A DNA stretch of 64,000 bases from Allium sativum. Taxonomy: Eukaryota > Streptophyta > Magnoliopsida > Asparagales > Amaryllidaceae. This document shows, piece by piece, positions 10,699 through 21,040 of the stretch; position 1 is the first letter of the stretch; each line of letters starts with the position of its first letter. Both the position numbers and the translations under genes were made by a program. The stretch covers positions 495,778,453 to 495,842,452 of the forward strand of contig CM060923.1 in assembly GCA_030737875.1 (NCBI GenBank), in the 5' to 3' direction. The notes beneath the pieces were generated by a model that was not told the DNA's origin, did no database searches, and saw only the letters and a program-made list of their open reading frames with translations.

Positions 10699-12700
10699 CT
10701 AATTAATGATAATGTCGCGAGTGCTAGTCTCAGCATCCTTTCCATTTCTAGGAGCTCGCGGACCAGCCTGAGGAGCTTGGGCAGAAGGTCGCAGCGGCAT
10801 GGCCGAGGCGCGATCTTTGACATATTCAGCGAGTTCCCCTTTTCTGACTCGTCCTTCGATGAGATCGCGCAGATGTCGGCAATCATTTGTATTATGTCCA
10901 GCAACGTTGTGGAATATACAATTCTTGCCAGAGTCAAGTTCCATCTGGGTCGGTTCTCGTCGAGGTGGCCTTGGAGTGGGGAAGAACTCGCGCATATCGA
11001 GATAGATATCGAGCAAAGAGGAATTGAGCTCGGTGTACCGATCATACTTGTTTTCGTTTCGAGGTCATACATTGCGTTCACCCTTTTCCGGGGCCTTTCC
11101 TCTTCCTTTATTATGGCCATTGCCGGTAAGTGGACCTTGTTGTTTGGATACTAAAACTTCAAGGCTCTCCATTTCAAGGATGGCATCCTCTTGTCGAAGG
11201 AATCTCTTCTGGACTCCCGCGATGGCTGCCATCAACACCATCGATGGCTCGGGCCGATTGACAGATGCTACAGCTGCGCTGAACCTTTCGAGGAAGGATC
11301 TTAGCATCTCTTTGTATCGCTGTTTGATGGTAGATAAAAACACGACACTTTTCGGTCGAGAGATATGCACTCGAAACTGCTCGATGAAGCGGGTGACCAG
11401 AGTATTCCAACTACTGATTGATTCCGTTGTTAGCTGCTGAAACCACATACCGGCTATATCTGTGAGAAAGAGAGGAAAGCACTTAGCCATGAAATTGGTT
11501 GATGCACCAAGTACTTCCATATGTCACATGTATCGCATGAGATGAATGGTCGTGTCGGTGCGACCGTTGTATGGCTCGATGGTTGGGAACCTAACGTCTG
11601 GAGGATTTCGAGAGTTTCTGACTTCTCTAGTGAAGGGGTTGCGGTTGACATTGTCTATGTCTTGCTGCGAAGAATTGCCCCGAGTGAAGTCGGATGATGC
11701 TTGCGAGCTGGCTCCCATCTCCGAGGAGTACTTGCCATGAACTTAATTCTGCCTCTTGAGAAGGTTCTGCACGAGGATCCGACAAAAGCATGCCCGGAAG
11801 GGTGGCCGTTGGCTGAGATCGGCCTCCGAGAGTTAAGTGAAGGAGTGAGGGAAGGTGAGATCTAGCGGGTGGTTCTGGGCAGAATGGCCCCTCTTGAACC
11901 TGATGAGTCGTAGATCGAACCATGCCTGTAGCAAAGGGTCTGGGCCGATCTAGCATAGCATGTGATGTTTGGAGGCCATAGTTGCCCCCGTTTGAAGCGA
12001 GGTTAGGAGGGTCTACAATAGTATTTTGTTCTGCTACGGTGAGGACCGGCATGGTAGGGTGGCTTCCCTCGTTCGAAGGGAAGACTACCCCAGCTCTTCG
12101 TTGAAGAGGAAGAGTGCTTAGACTAGTCTGTGTTAAGATCCTGGGTTGCAATGGGAATGGTGTTGATTCTGAGGGACCTGGTGGTAGTTCGATCGATTCG
12201 ACAGGTCGAGGTGTTCCAAAGAGCGGAGGCATATTCACCAGATGACCTAGATCTTGATCGCCCACCTCTTGATGTTCTGTGGCCACAACCGTGCTGGTCG
12301 CTGGAAGCGATACTCTTGGCTAGGCTTGATTGGTTGGTGGGACCAAACCAGGATGAAATAAAGGTGTAGCCCGATCAGTGGCCTGATTTCGAGTAAAGTG
12401 AAGGTCAGTTGCTGCCCTAGTCTCGGCCTGTGGAGGAATTGATGTTGAAGCGTTCAACCCTGTTTCCAGTCGACCGAGAAAGTGATCCATCAACGGTTGC
12501 TGTTGTTCGAGGACTTTACCCTGAGATGTCATATGGTCTCTGAGTTCGACCACGATTTTATCCATATCGTCCCGAGTAAGGAATCGAGACATGTCGTCAT
12601 GAGAGGAAACTTCGTGGCTTTCTTCTGCAGCATCGATATCGGCTGCATTGGCGTTTGCAGGACGAGAGGATGTTGAATCTTTCTTTTGTTTGTTCGCTAT
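10699..12700 (-). pseudogene. Broken gag, array unit 1
   Basis: Minus-strand gag remnant split over several frames. Fragments in order: an N-terminal piece with DKIVVELRDHM, a proline-rich linker (about 11627-12286), the gag core with QFRVHISRPKSV and RFSAAVASV (about 11065-11370), and a C-terminal piece with zinc motif CIFHNVAGHNTNDC (10699-11016). Three breaks are visible. The start codon of the sister copy (ATG at 16534) is ATA here at 12700. A 72-base in-frame segment present in unit 2 (14969-15040) is missing near 11205. The frame shifts at least twice. The protein ends RDIIIN then a stop, where element C continues (GIVIN) towards its protease. Confidence 0.8.
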
Positions 12701-12744
12701 GACCTGAGATAAGCAGGAGCACGATGGCGGTGTCGGTGCGCTAC

Positions 12745-12763
12745 CCCTACCTAGCGCACCAAA
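12745..12763 (-). other. Primer binding site, array unit 1
   Basis: On the minus strand TTTGGTGCGCTAGGTAGGG follows the end of LTR 2 after one base. The unit 2 copy reads TTTGGCGCGCCAGGTAGGG. I do not assign the tRNA. Confidence 0.6.
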
Positions 12764-12764
12764 G

Positions 12765-13606
12765 TGTTGACGTCAAAAGTTGGTCACTATTGATGATCAA
12801 CCCCCAACCGCGTGATCAACAAAAGACTAAAGATAAAAAATGCAGTAAAAAAGTAAAAGAATGGGGAGCACACACAGAATTTTTATAGTGGTTCAGCAAA
12901 GGCAATGCCTACGTCCACTTTATATATCATTTTTTTATTACAAGTACAATGCTTTTTCTGTTTGAAGAAAAGAAATAAAATGACTATCTTCCTTTCTTCC
13001 TTTTGAGAGATTGAGATTCTGGAGAAGAGTAGAGATGAAAAGCTTATAGAAGCCGTCTGGCCAAAAGAAGTAGAAATCGGAGCCAAAAAGATGTTCCTTT
13101 TCTCTTTAAGCTTGGAGGTATTTATAGGTGGAAAATGCAGCTTGGGCTGTTGTGAAATGGTCCGGCCATTTCGGGAAGGCCCGGACACGTGGAATCCATC
13201 CATTGGCTCGAGTTGCGGCTGGAAGACTGACTCCACTGTTCATAAACAGTATCCTCGGAAGTTGTGGATGAAGTGGCATCCATGAAGGGGCATATCAAAA
13301 GTAGAGCTTTGTCCGCATATAGTTGACCGCCTTTATCTCCTTGGAAGTCGGGATATTAGGTGGGCTGGCTCTGTAGAAGATTTCCACCCTGGCCCGAAAT
13401 AATCGGTCGACTCACTCCGATAAACTCGGTCGACTAGGAGGCCTATTCTTTTGGAGTGAGCAGTTATTTGTTGAATCTGGATGTGGGCCGATTTGTGACT
13501 GTCTTGGACCCATTATCGGCTGTTGGGATTCCTGAAGTGTGGCTTTGTATTTGATTGCGCGTTTGGGCTTTGTTCGTTGAGACTCTTGCCAAAAGGAGGG
13601 TTAACA
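12765..13606 (-). repeat. LTR 2 of the gag-only array
   Basis: 842 bp, TGTTGACGTC to GGGTTAACA on the plus strand. It serves as 5' LTR to unit 1 and 3' LTR to unit 2. Polypurine tract at 13607-13618. It differs from LTRs 1 and 3 by scattered substitutions and a few small indels, so the array is not very recent. Confidence 0.88.
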
Positions 13607-14409
13607 CTTTGCCCCTCAGAATGCATCTTCATCGATAGAGGGAGATGTGTTCTGAAATTTGGACCGAAGCACAAGCGCTCGAGCTGCTATGGTCGCGCCG
13701 GACCATATTAAGGCCAGAAAACCGACGGTCCGATGTTGTATTAAGACCAGAAATCCGACGACCATGCCAGGTCGTATTAAGGCCAGAAAACTGACAACCA
13801 TCGGTAACCGTATTAAGGCCAAGATGACGATTGCCATAAGATTTGGTTCCTGCAAATAAAAAACAAACCATCCTCGTTTGGAGAAGGGTGATGGGTCGAG
13901 CATTTTATTACACTTGGCTTTAGAGGGTGGCTAGCATAAACCATGCTCGGCTTGGTGGCGAGCAAAAACCATGCTCGGCTTGGTGGCGAGCATAAACCAT
14001 GCTCGGCTTAGTGGCGAGCATAAACCGTGCTCGGGTTAGTGGCGAACGCTAATCTAGTTCGGCTTAGATAGGGCGAGTATTAACCATACTCGGCTTAGGG
14101 CAAGTGTTTCTCATGCTCGACTCATGTTAGGTCAGTTAGCTTAACGAGCTATGCTCGCTCATGGTGTAAAGAAAGAGAGCATAATCCACACTCGTGTTTA
14201 AGAAAATGTGACCTCACTCACTTGAAGGAGTAGGTGTTTGAAGTGGTGGTGGGCTTTCGCACTAACCACATAGAACAGGGGTGCGAGCATTAACCAAGCT
14301 CGGCTTAGAAATTTCACAACACGATCTACTTTTGCAAAAAGTACAGTTCATAACTGCTAAGCAACTATTACAAAGAAATTCTACGGGGACAGCGGTTGAT
14401 TACAGAGCA
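13607..14409 (-). other. 3' untranslated region of array unit 2
   Basis: It holds the polypurine tract (13607-13618), the GTATTAAGGCCAGAAA-type repeats (about 13700-13830) and four or five copies of GGCGAGCATAAACCATGCTC-type sequence (about 13928-14060). No frame is credible on either strand. Long overlapping frames here arise from the repeats. Confidence 0.7.
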
Positions 14410-16534
14410 TCAAGACATCCTTGTTATTGAAAGAAATACATCGAAAGAAAAGAAAAAAAATCTAATTAATGATAATGCCGCGAGTGCTAGTCTCAGTGTC
14501 CTTTCCATTTCTAGGAGCTTTCGGACCGCCTGAGGAGCTTGGGCAGAAGGTCGCGGCGGCATGGCCGGGGCGCGATCTTTGACATATTCACCGAGTTCCC
14601 CTTTTCTGACTCGTCCTTCGATGAGATCGCGCAGATGTCGGCAATCATTTGTATTATGCCCAGCAACATTGTGGAATATACAATGTTTGCCAGAGTCAAG
14701 TTCCATCTGGGTTGGTTCTCGTCGAGGTGGCCTTAGAGTGGGGAAGGACTCGCGCATATCGAGATAGATATTGAGCAAAGAGGAATTGAGCTCGGTGTAC
14801 CGATCATACTTGTTTTCATTTCGAGGTCAGACATTGCGTTCACCTTTTTCCGGGGCCTTTCCTCTTCCTTTATTCTGGCCATTGCCATTGAGTGGACCTT
14901 GTTGTTTTGCTACTAAAACTTCAAGGCTCTCCATTTCAAGGCTGGTATCCTCTTGTCGGAGGAATCTCTCGGCCTCGGAGTAAAAATCATCTATATCTTT
15001 GGGAGGATCCCTGGTTAAGGACTTCGAGAATTCTGATCTCTTCTGGACTCCCGCGATGGCTGCCATCAACACCATCGATGGCTCGGGCCGATCGACATAT
15101 GCTACAGCTGCATTGAACCTTTCGAGGAAGGATCTTAGCGTCTCTTCGGATCGTTGTTTGATGGTAGATAAAAACATGACACTTTTCGGTCGAGAGATAT
15201 GCACTCGAAACTGCTCGATGAAGCGGGTGACCAGAGTATTCCAACTACTGATTTATTCCATTGTTAGCTGCTGAAACCACATACCGGCTATATCTGTGAG
15301 AAAGAGAGGAAAGCACTTAGCCATGAAATTGGTTGATGCACCAAGTACTTCCATATGTCGCATGTATCGCATGAGATGAATGGTCGGGTCGGTGCGACCG
15401 TTGTATGGCTCGATGGCTGGGAACCTAAAGTCCAGAGGATTTCGAGAGTTTCTGATTTCTCAAGTGAAGGGGCTGCGGTTGACATTGTCTATGTCTTGCT
15501 GCGAAGAATTGACCCGAGTGAAGCGTCGGATGATGCTTGCAAGCTGACTCCCATCTCCGAGGAGTCGTTGCCATGAACTTAATTCTGCCTCTTGAGAAGG
15601 TTCTGCACAAGGATCCGGGAAAAGCATGCCCGGAAGCGTGGCCGTTTGCTGGGATCAGCCTCCGAGAGTTGAGTGAAGGTGTGAGGGAAGGTGAGAACTG
15701 GCGTGTGGTTCTGGGCAGAATGGCCCCTCTTGAACCTGATGAGTCGTGGATCGAGCCATGCCTGTAGCAAAGGGTCTGGGCCGATCTAGCATAGCATGTG
15801 ATGTTTGGAGGCCATAGTTGCCCCCATTTGAAGCGAGGTTAGGAGGGTCTACGGTAGCATTGTGTTCTGCTACGGTGAGGACCGACATGGTAGGGTGGCT
15901 TCCCTCGTTCGAAGGGAAGACTACTCCAGCACTTTGTTGAAGAGGAAGAGTGGTTAGACTAGTCTGTGGTAAGATCCCTGGTTGCAATGGGAATGGTGTT
16001 GATTCTGAGGGAACTGGTTGTAGTTTGACCGATTCGACAAGTCGAGATGTTCCAAAGAGCGGAGGCATATTCACCAGACGACCTAGATCTTGATCGCCCA
16101 CCTCTTGATGTTCTGTGGCCACAACCGTGCTGGTCGCTGGAAGCGATACTCCTGGCTGGGATTGATTGGTAGGTGGGCCAAACCAGGATGAAATAAAGGT
16201 GTAGCCCGATCAGTGGACTGATTTCGAGTGAACTGAAGGTCAGTTGCTGTCCCAGTCTCGGCCTGTGGAGGAATTGATTTTGAAGCGTTCAACCCTGTTT
16301 CCAGTCGACCAAGAAGGTGATCCATCAACTGTTGCTGTTGTTCGAGGACTTTACCCTGAGATGTCATATGGTCTCTAAGTTCGACCACGATTTTATCCAT
16401 ATCGTCCCAAGTAAGGAATCGAGACATGTCGTCATGAGAGGAAACTTCGTGGCTTGCTTCTACAGCATCGATATCGGCTGCATCGACGTTTGCGGGACGA
16501 GAGGATGTTGCATCTTTCTTTCGTTTGTTCGGCA
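14410..16534 (-). pseudogene. Broken gag, array unit 2
   Basis: Better preserved than unit 1. The start ATG is at 16534 (MPNKRKKD), then an acidic N-terminus, the helix DKIVVELRDHMTSQG, a Q-rich stretch and a frameshift near 16100. A proline-rich linker follows (15655-16122), with more frame changes near 15600-15250. The gag core has QFRVHISRPKSVMF split across frames at about 15190, RSFLERFNAAVAYV and the segment DDFYSEAERFLRQE that unit 1 has lost. The zinc motif is CIFHNVAGHNTNDC (about 14665). The C-terminus is frameshifted after SAQAPQA relative to unit 1. Gag packages retrotransposon RNA; this copy cannot encode it in one frame. Confidence 0.82.
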
Positions 16535-16579
16535 TGACCTGAGATAAGCAGGAGCTCGATGGCGGTGTTGGTGCGCTGC

Positions 16580-16598
16580 CCCTACCTGGCGCGCCAAA
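16580..16598 (-). other. Primer binding site, array unit 2
   Basis: On the minus strand TTTGGCGCGCCAGGTAGGG follows the end of LTR 3 after one base. The TGGCGC start resembles sites seen in Tat and Athila-type elements. The tRNA is not assigned. Confidence 0.65.
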
Positions 16599-16599
16599 G

Positions 16600-17446
16600 T
16601 GTTGACGCCAAAAGTTGGTCACTAGTGACGATCAACCCCCAATCGCGTGATCAACACACAACTAAAGATAAAAAATGCAGTAAAAAAGTAAAAGAACGGG
16701 GAGCACACACAAAATTTTTATAGTGGTTAAGCAAAGGCAATGCCTACGTCCACTTTATATATCATTTCTTTTTTTTATTACAAGTACAATGCTTTTTCTG
16801 TTTGAAGAAAAGAAAGAAAATGACTATCTTCCTTTCTTCCTTTTGAGAGATTGAGATTCTGGAGAAGAGTAGAGATGAAAAGCTTATAGAAGTTGTCTGG
16901 CCAAAAGAAGTTGAAATCGGAGCCAAAAAGAAGTCCCTTTTCTCTTTAAGCTTGGAGGTATTTATAGGTGGAAAATGCAGCTTGGGCTGTTGCGAAATGG
17001 TCCGGCCATTTCGGAAAGGCCCGGACACGTGGAATCCATCCATTGGCTCGAGTTGCGGCTGGAAGACTGACTCCACTGTTCATAAACAGTATCCTCGGAA
17101 GTTGTGGCTGACGTGGCATCCATGAAGAGGCATATCAAAAGTAGAGCTTTGTTCGCATATGTTTGACCGCCTTTATCTCCTTGGAAATCGGGATATTAGG
17201 TGGACTGGCTCTGTAGAAGATTTCCACGCTGGCCCGAAATAATCGGTCGACTTACTCCGAAACACTCGGTCGACTGGGAGGCCTGCTCTTCCGGAGTGAG
17301 CTGTTATTTGTTGAATCTGGATGTGGACCGATGGGTGACTGTCTTGGACCCATTATTGGCTGTTGGGCTTCCTGAAGTGCGGCTTTGTATATGATTGTGC
17401 GTTTGGGCTTTGTTCGTTGAGACTCTTGCCAAAAAGAGGGTTAACA
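16600..17446 (-). repeat. LTR 3 of the gag-only array (5'-most LTR)
   Basis: 847 bp, TGTTGACGCC to GGGTTAACA on the plus strand. The first internal TGACGTCA palindrome is changed to TGACGCCA. On the minus strand this is the first complete LTR. Beyond it lies a further piece of 3' region, showing that at least one more unit once stood to the right. Confidence 0.88.
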
Positions 17447-17953
17447 CTTTGCCCCTCAGAATGCATCTTCATCGACAGAGGGAGGTGTGTTCTGAAATCT
17501 GGACCGAAGCACAAGCGCTCGAGCTGCTATGGTCGCGCCGGACCATATTAAGGCCAGAAAACCAGCGGTCCGATGTTGTATTAAGACCAGAAATCCGACG
17601 ACCATGCCAGGTCGTATTAAGGCCAGAAAACCGACAACCATCGGTAATCGTATTAAGGCCAAGATGACGATTGCCATAAGATTTGGTTCCTGCAAATACA
17701 AAACAAACCATCCTCATTTGGAGAAGGGTGATGGGTCGAGCATTTTATTCCACTTGGCTTTAGAGGGTGGCGAGCATAAACCATGCTCGGCTTGGTGGCG
17801 AGCAAAAACCATGCTCGACTTGGTGGCGGGCATAAACCATGCTCGGCTTCGTGGCGAGCATAAACCATGCTCGGCTTAGTGGCGAACGCTAATCTGGTTC
17901 GGCTTAGATAGGGCGAGTATTAACCATACTCAGCTTAGGGCAAGTGTTTCTCC
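17447..17953 (-). repeat. Truncated 3' region of a third array unit
   Basis: It has polypurine tract 17447-17458, GTATTAAGGCCAGAAA-type repeats and four GGCGAGCATAAACCATGCTC-type copies. It matches 9872-10352 and 13607-14112 up to CAAGTGTTTCTC and then stops abruptly at 17953, where the sequence changes to the DUF4283 pseudogene. There is no LTR end and no target duplication at the break. Confidence 0.8.
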
Positions 17954-19068
17954 TGACATTAACATTACTCTACTCTCCACCGCTCAAATTATCAGATCGT
18001 TCTTTTTTTCTATTCTTACTAGCTTGTGTGTCCACTGCTTTTCCATTTGTCGAACCAGCAATTTCCTTACCGAAAATAGCTTTATTAACGTTCACATCTA
18101 AATCAGGGTTAAGCCTAACAGGGTTACTTGATTTAAGAGTTTTATTACCAGATTCACACTAAGTTGTCACATGGCCGAATACCTACATATATCACAAATG
18201 TCATATCGCCACAAGTAGTGCGTGTACACTATTTGTTCACTCCCATCTGGTAGAGCTGCCTGAAGTTTGTTGATCAGAGGTGAGTTTGGGTTCACCGCCA
18301 CCATACATTTTGCATACTCCAGTCGCTCAATTCTCTGTGTGTTCATATCCATACATATGAACTACACTACACACATTACAAGCCAACTAATACCAATTTG
18401 TGTCCATGCATAGAGAGGAATATTCCTTAATTTTATCCACACTGGGACACTTTTAATCAAACTAGCATCGCTACCTAGCTGTACATCCCAAGGTTTCACA
18501 ATGAACAATTTATTCTAGATTATTATAGGATCAGCACATGTAATCTTATGCCTAACCACAGTGTTAGGAATTTCGAAGAAAAATACTGACCCATTTGACT
18601 TAAATTTGGTACCGTTAGGTACCAGAGTTTCTGTATATGTGGTGTAACCGCTGTGTAGATTAATGGCTTATGGAGGAAAAAGCAGGCGAGATGTTATTGC
18701 CATTGATTCTTCGCTACCTGTAGAATTTCGTCAGATGGTTCTATAGCTTTGCCCTTGAATTGCAACGTAAGCGGCAGCGGTTCAAAGGCTCCGGCATTCC
18801 TCGGTTTGACACTGAATAGAGAAGAAAACTGCTTCATTATGTCGTGGTTGCTTTCCTGTGGTTGGGAAGGGGTTGGTGAATGGGAGGATTGGGGTTTCAG
18901 GTTGGCGAGACTAGGGTTAGGTGGCGGCTCCAGGGATGGTGGATTTGGCTGGGGCGGTGGGGCAGAGATGGAAGTGGAAGGACGGGTTGATTTGAGAGGC
19001 GAAGACCTCGAGGTGAGTGATTGAGAGGACTGGACGTTGGGGCTGCCATTTTTGTGGAGAGTGGCCAT
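17954..19068 (-). pseudogene. Decayed DUF4283 / zinc-knuckle protein (LINE ORF1-like)
   Basis: Minus-strand reading starts at ATG 19068 (MATLHKNGSPNV), with a Ser/Pro-rich N-terminus and then LQFKGKAIEPSDEIL before a stop at about 18694. Past a frame change the DUF4283 core continues: FLHKPLIYTAV, an IQKLW block, KPWDVQLGSDASLIKSVPVW, a WIKLRNIPL block, then LEYAKCMVAVNPNSPL and the C-terminal YDICDIC, where a zinc knuckle of type CxxCxxxGH would follow but a stop intervenes. The distal part ends GKEIAGSTNGKAV near 18050. This architecture is that of plant LINE-1 ORF1 proteins and related host-derived proteins that bind nucleic acid. There are several stops and at least one frameshift. No LINE reverse transcriptase follows, because the gag-only array adjoins its 3' end. 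Confidence 0.65.
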
Positions 19069-19269
19069 AATATTATGCCAGAAGCTATAACTAAGTATAT
19101 ATTGATTGCCTAGGTTGATTTTTATTTGGTCAATTATCACAAATTGTTATACGGCATATGGTAGCTTACATCGCCAATTGTTTGAAAACCATATGAATGA
19201 ATGGATGATTGATTATGATATGTTGTGAATGTAATTCTGAGTTAATTAACATGTTAAAAACATTGTTAC

Positions 19270-20494
19270 ACATTTGTGATAGATGATATTGGATTAAACA
19301 TCCATTTACAAACCGAACGACTTGTTTATGTTCACCAAATTAAAGTAATATCAATTAAAATGAATAAATAATTTATAAATTGATTATTTATTAGTTGAAA
19401 ACCCTACATGGGTTTTGGGATGATAATTAGTTTACACATATCCCTCGTATTTAGTTGTATGTCAATTTATTTACAGACCGTTATAAGCGTTATTTAATTA
19501 TTTAATGGTTGTACAATTTTAGATGCACTCTAAATGTGAATTGGATGTTTGATAGTTGTTTATGACTATTGCTGAATACATGTGATGTATAAAATCCATA
19601 TAACTAAAATTATATGGTAATTGATGAGTCTCATTCCAATTAGAAAATAACGAATATTTTAATATAATATTTAGTCAAGAAGCAAGGTTAGATTTTGATG
19701 CTCGATATTGGATGGACACGAAAATATTGGAATATGAAGCCGAGTTAAGTAAATAATCACCATTTTAATTCAAACGGAATTTTCTAGCGATTTTATTCAT
19801 TTTAATAATAAATGCGAGAAAATGGAGTTCAAAATTTGACATTTTGAATATATTTTTTTTTGATATTATAATAATATGGGATTCTCAATTTTGATTTAAA
19901 ATTAATATGGAAGTTGAACTCATTTTTAAATGAAACTATAAATGTTTTATAAAATACCTTTTGAATGGAAAATGACGAAATTTATTATACATATTTAAAT
20001 GGTTCGAATAAAATGAGTCGTGCAGCGACTGTTCACGAATTTTGGCCATAAACTTTTAATTGATGTACCGGGAGATCCGACCGTTGGATTCTGCTGAAAA
20101 TGGAATCGTTGTGTTCGTATCGAAAAGATCTTTCAGAGATAATAAGAGATTTGAAATCTAATGGTTAGATTTTGAGAAATGTTCAATTCAAATTTCAATA
20201 TAAAACAGCGCCAGTGCAGCTAAATGACCTGCAACGTCATTTAATTGAAAGAGCATATTTTAAATGATTAAAAATAGGGAAAAATTTATGTAAGTCATAA
20301 TAAATGATTTGAAAATATTTTTAGATGAAATATTCCAGTTTTTAAAAGATAAATGATATGTTTATCTAAATTGTTTAGTTAACAACTAAAGTAAGAATCC
20401 AGTGGTTTTTAAATTAAAAAAATTTATTCCGAATGGTTTTCATATAACCAGAATTTTCTAATATATATAAATTAGGTGGGAATTGGATGGAAAT
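19270..20494 (+). repeat. Decayed LTR fragment of the A family
   Basis: Bases 19310-19670 align with 25600-25960 (AAACCG, TTGTTTATGT, TTAGTTGTATGTC, TTATAAGCGTTA and CTCATTCCAATT in the same order). Bases 20060-20180 (GAGATCCGACCGTTGGATT and neighbours) match the reverse complement of about 54840-54960 in element A. The tandem repeats found between these blocks in A are absent. It is an old plus-strand LTR piece without coding capacity. Confidence 0.65.
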
Positions 20495-21040
20495 TGTAAC
20501 GTCCCAGATTTTTGAACGTTGATTACGAATATTTAAATCCGTTTAAATATTGATTTGGCGATATTAGCGGATTTTATATCGAATTTATTTTATGAAATCG
20601 AGTTCAAAAATATATGAATTATAGTATAATTAAAACGAGCTCGAAAAAGATGCGGCAGTTCATAATTTTCGTTCTGAACTTTAATTGAATATACCAGATC
20701 CATTATAAGTCGGAATTCTGCAAAACAAGAAGCGTTTGAACCGATTTGATTATATTTTACAAATAAAAGAGAAAAATCGTGATTTCATCGTGTAGATGGT
20801 AAGAGATGCCCAGATTAAAATTTCCAATAGTCGTTATAGAATCGTTCATCGACCATAACAGTTTATTTGATATAACTGCATATTGGATTCGAATCTGGAC
20901 AAGATTCTTTTTAGACATAGTTATAATTTAATTTTTATAATTTTACTGTAATTTTTAATAAATTAAATACGCAGCTTTTTATTTGAAGTATTTTGTACCC
21001 TGTATCAGTATTTCGGGGTTTCACAATATAAGTTAACCTA
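20495..21040 (+). repeat. LTR start fragment, giant-LTR superfamily
   Basis: It begins TGTAACGTCCCAG and keeps the order seen at 2129 and 23217: GCGGCAGTTCATAAT, then a GAATATACC block, a GAGAAAAATCGTGAT block and TGTAGATGG. Similarity fades at about 21040. The preceding bases AGGTGGGAATTGGATGGAAA could be a decayed polypurine tract, so this may be a 3' LTR, but that is weak. Confidence 0.5.

Larger units (their letters stand above)
9026..17953 (-). mobile_element. Tandem array LTR-gag-LTR-gag-LTR of a gag-only retrotransposon
   Basis: Three LTRs (9026-9871, 12765-13606, 16600-17446) alternate with two gag-bearing internal regions of about 2.9 and 3.0 kb, then a third internal region cut short at 17953. 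Read on the minus strand each unit is LTR, primer site, gag, 3' untranslated region, polypurine tract, LTR. No protease, reverse transcriptase or integrase is present, so the family resembles the gag-only type called TR-GAG. Gag resembles that of element C (zinc motif CIFHNVAGHNTNDC), which places it near the Tat lineage. The head-to-tail structure suggests unequal recombination between LTRs. The break at 17953 lies inside the third 3' region, next to the DUF4283 pseudogene. Confidence 0.85.
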
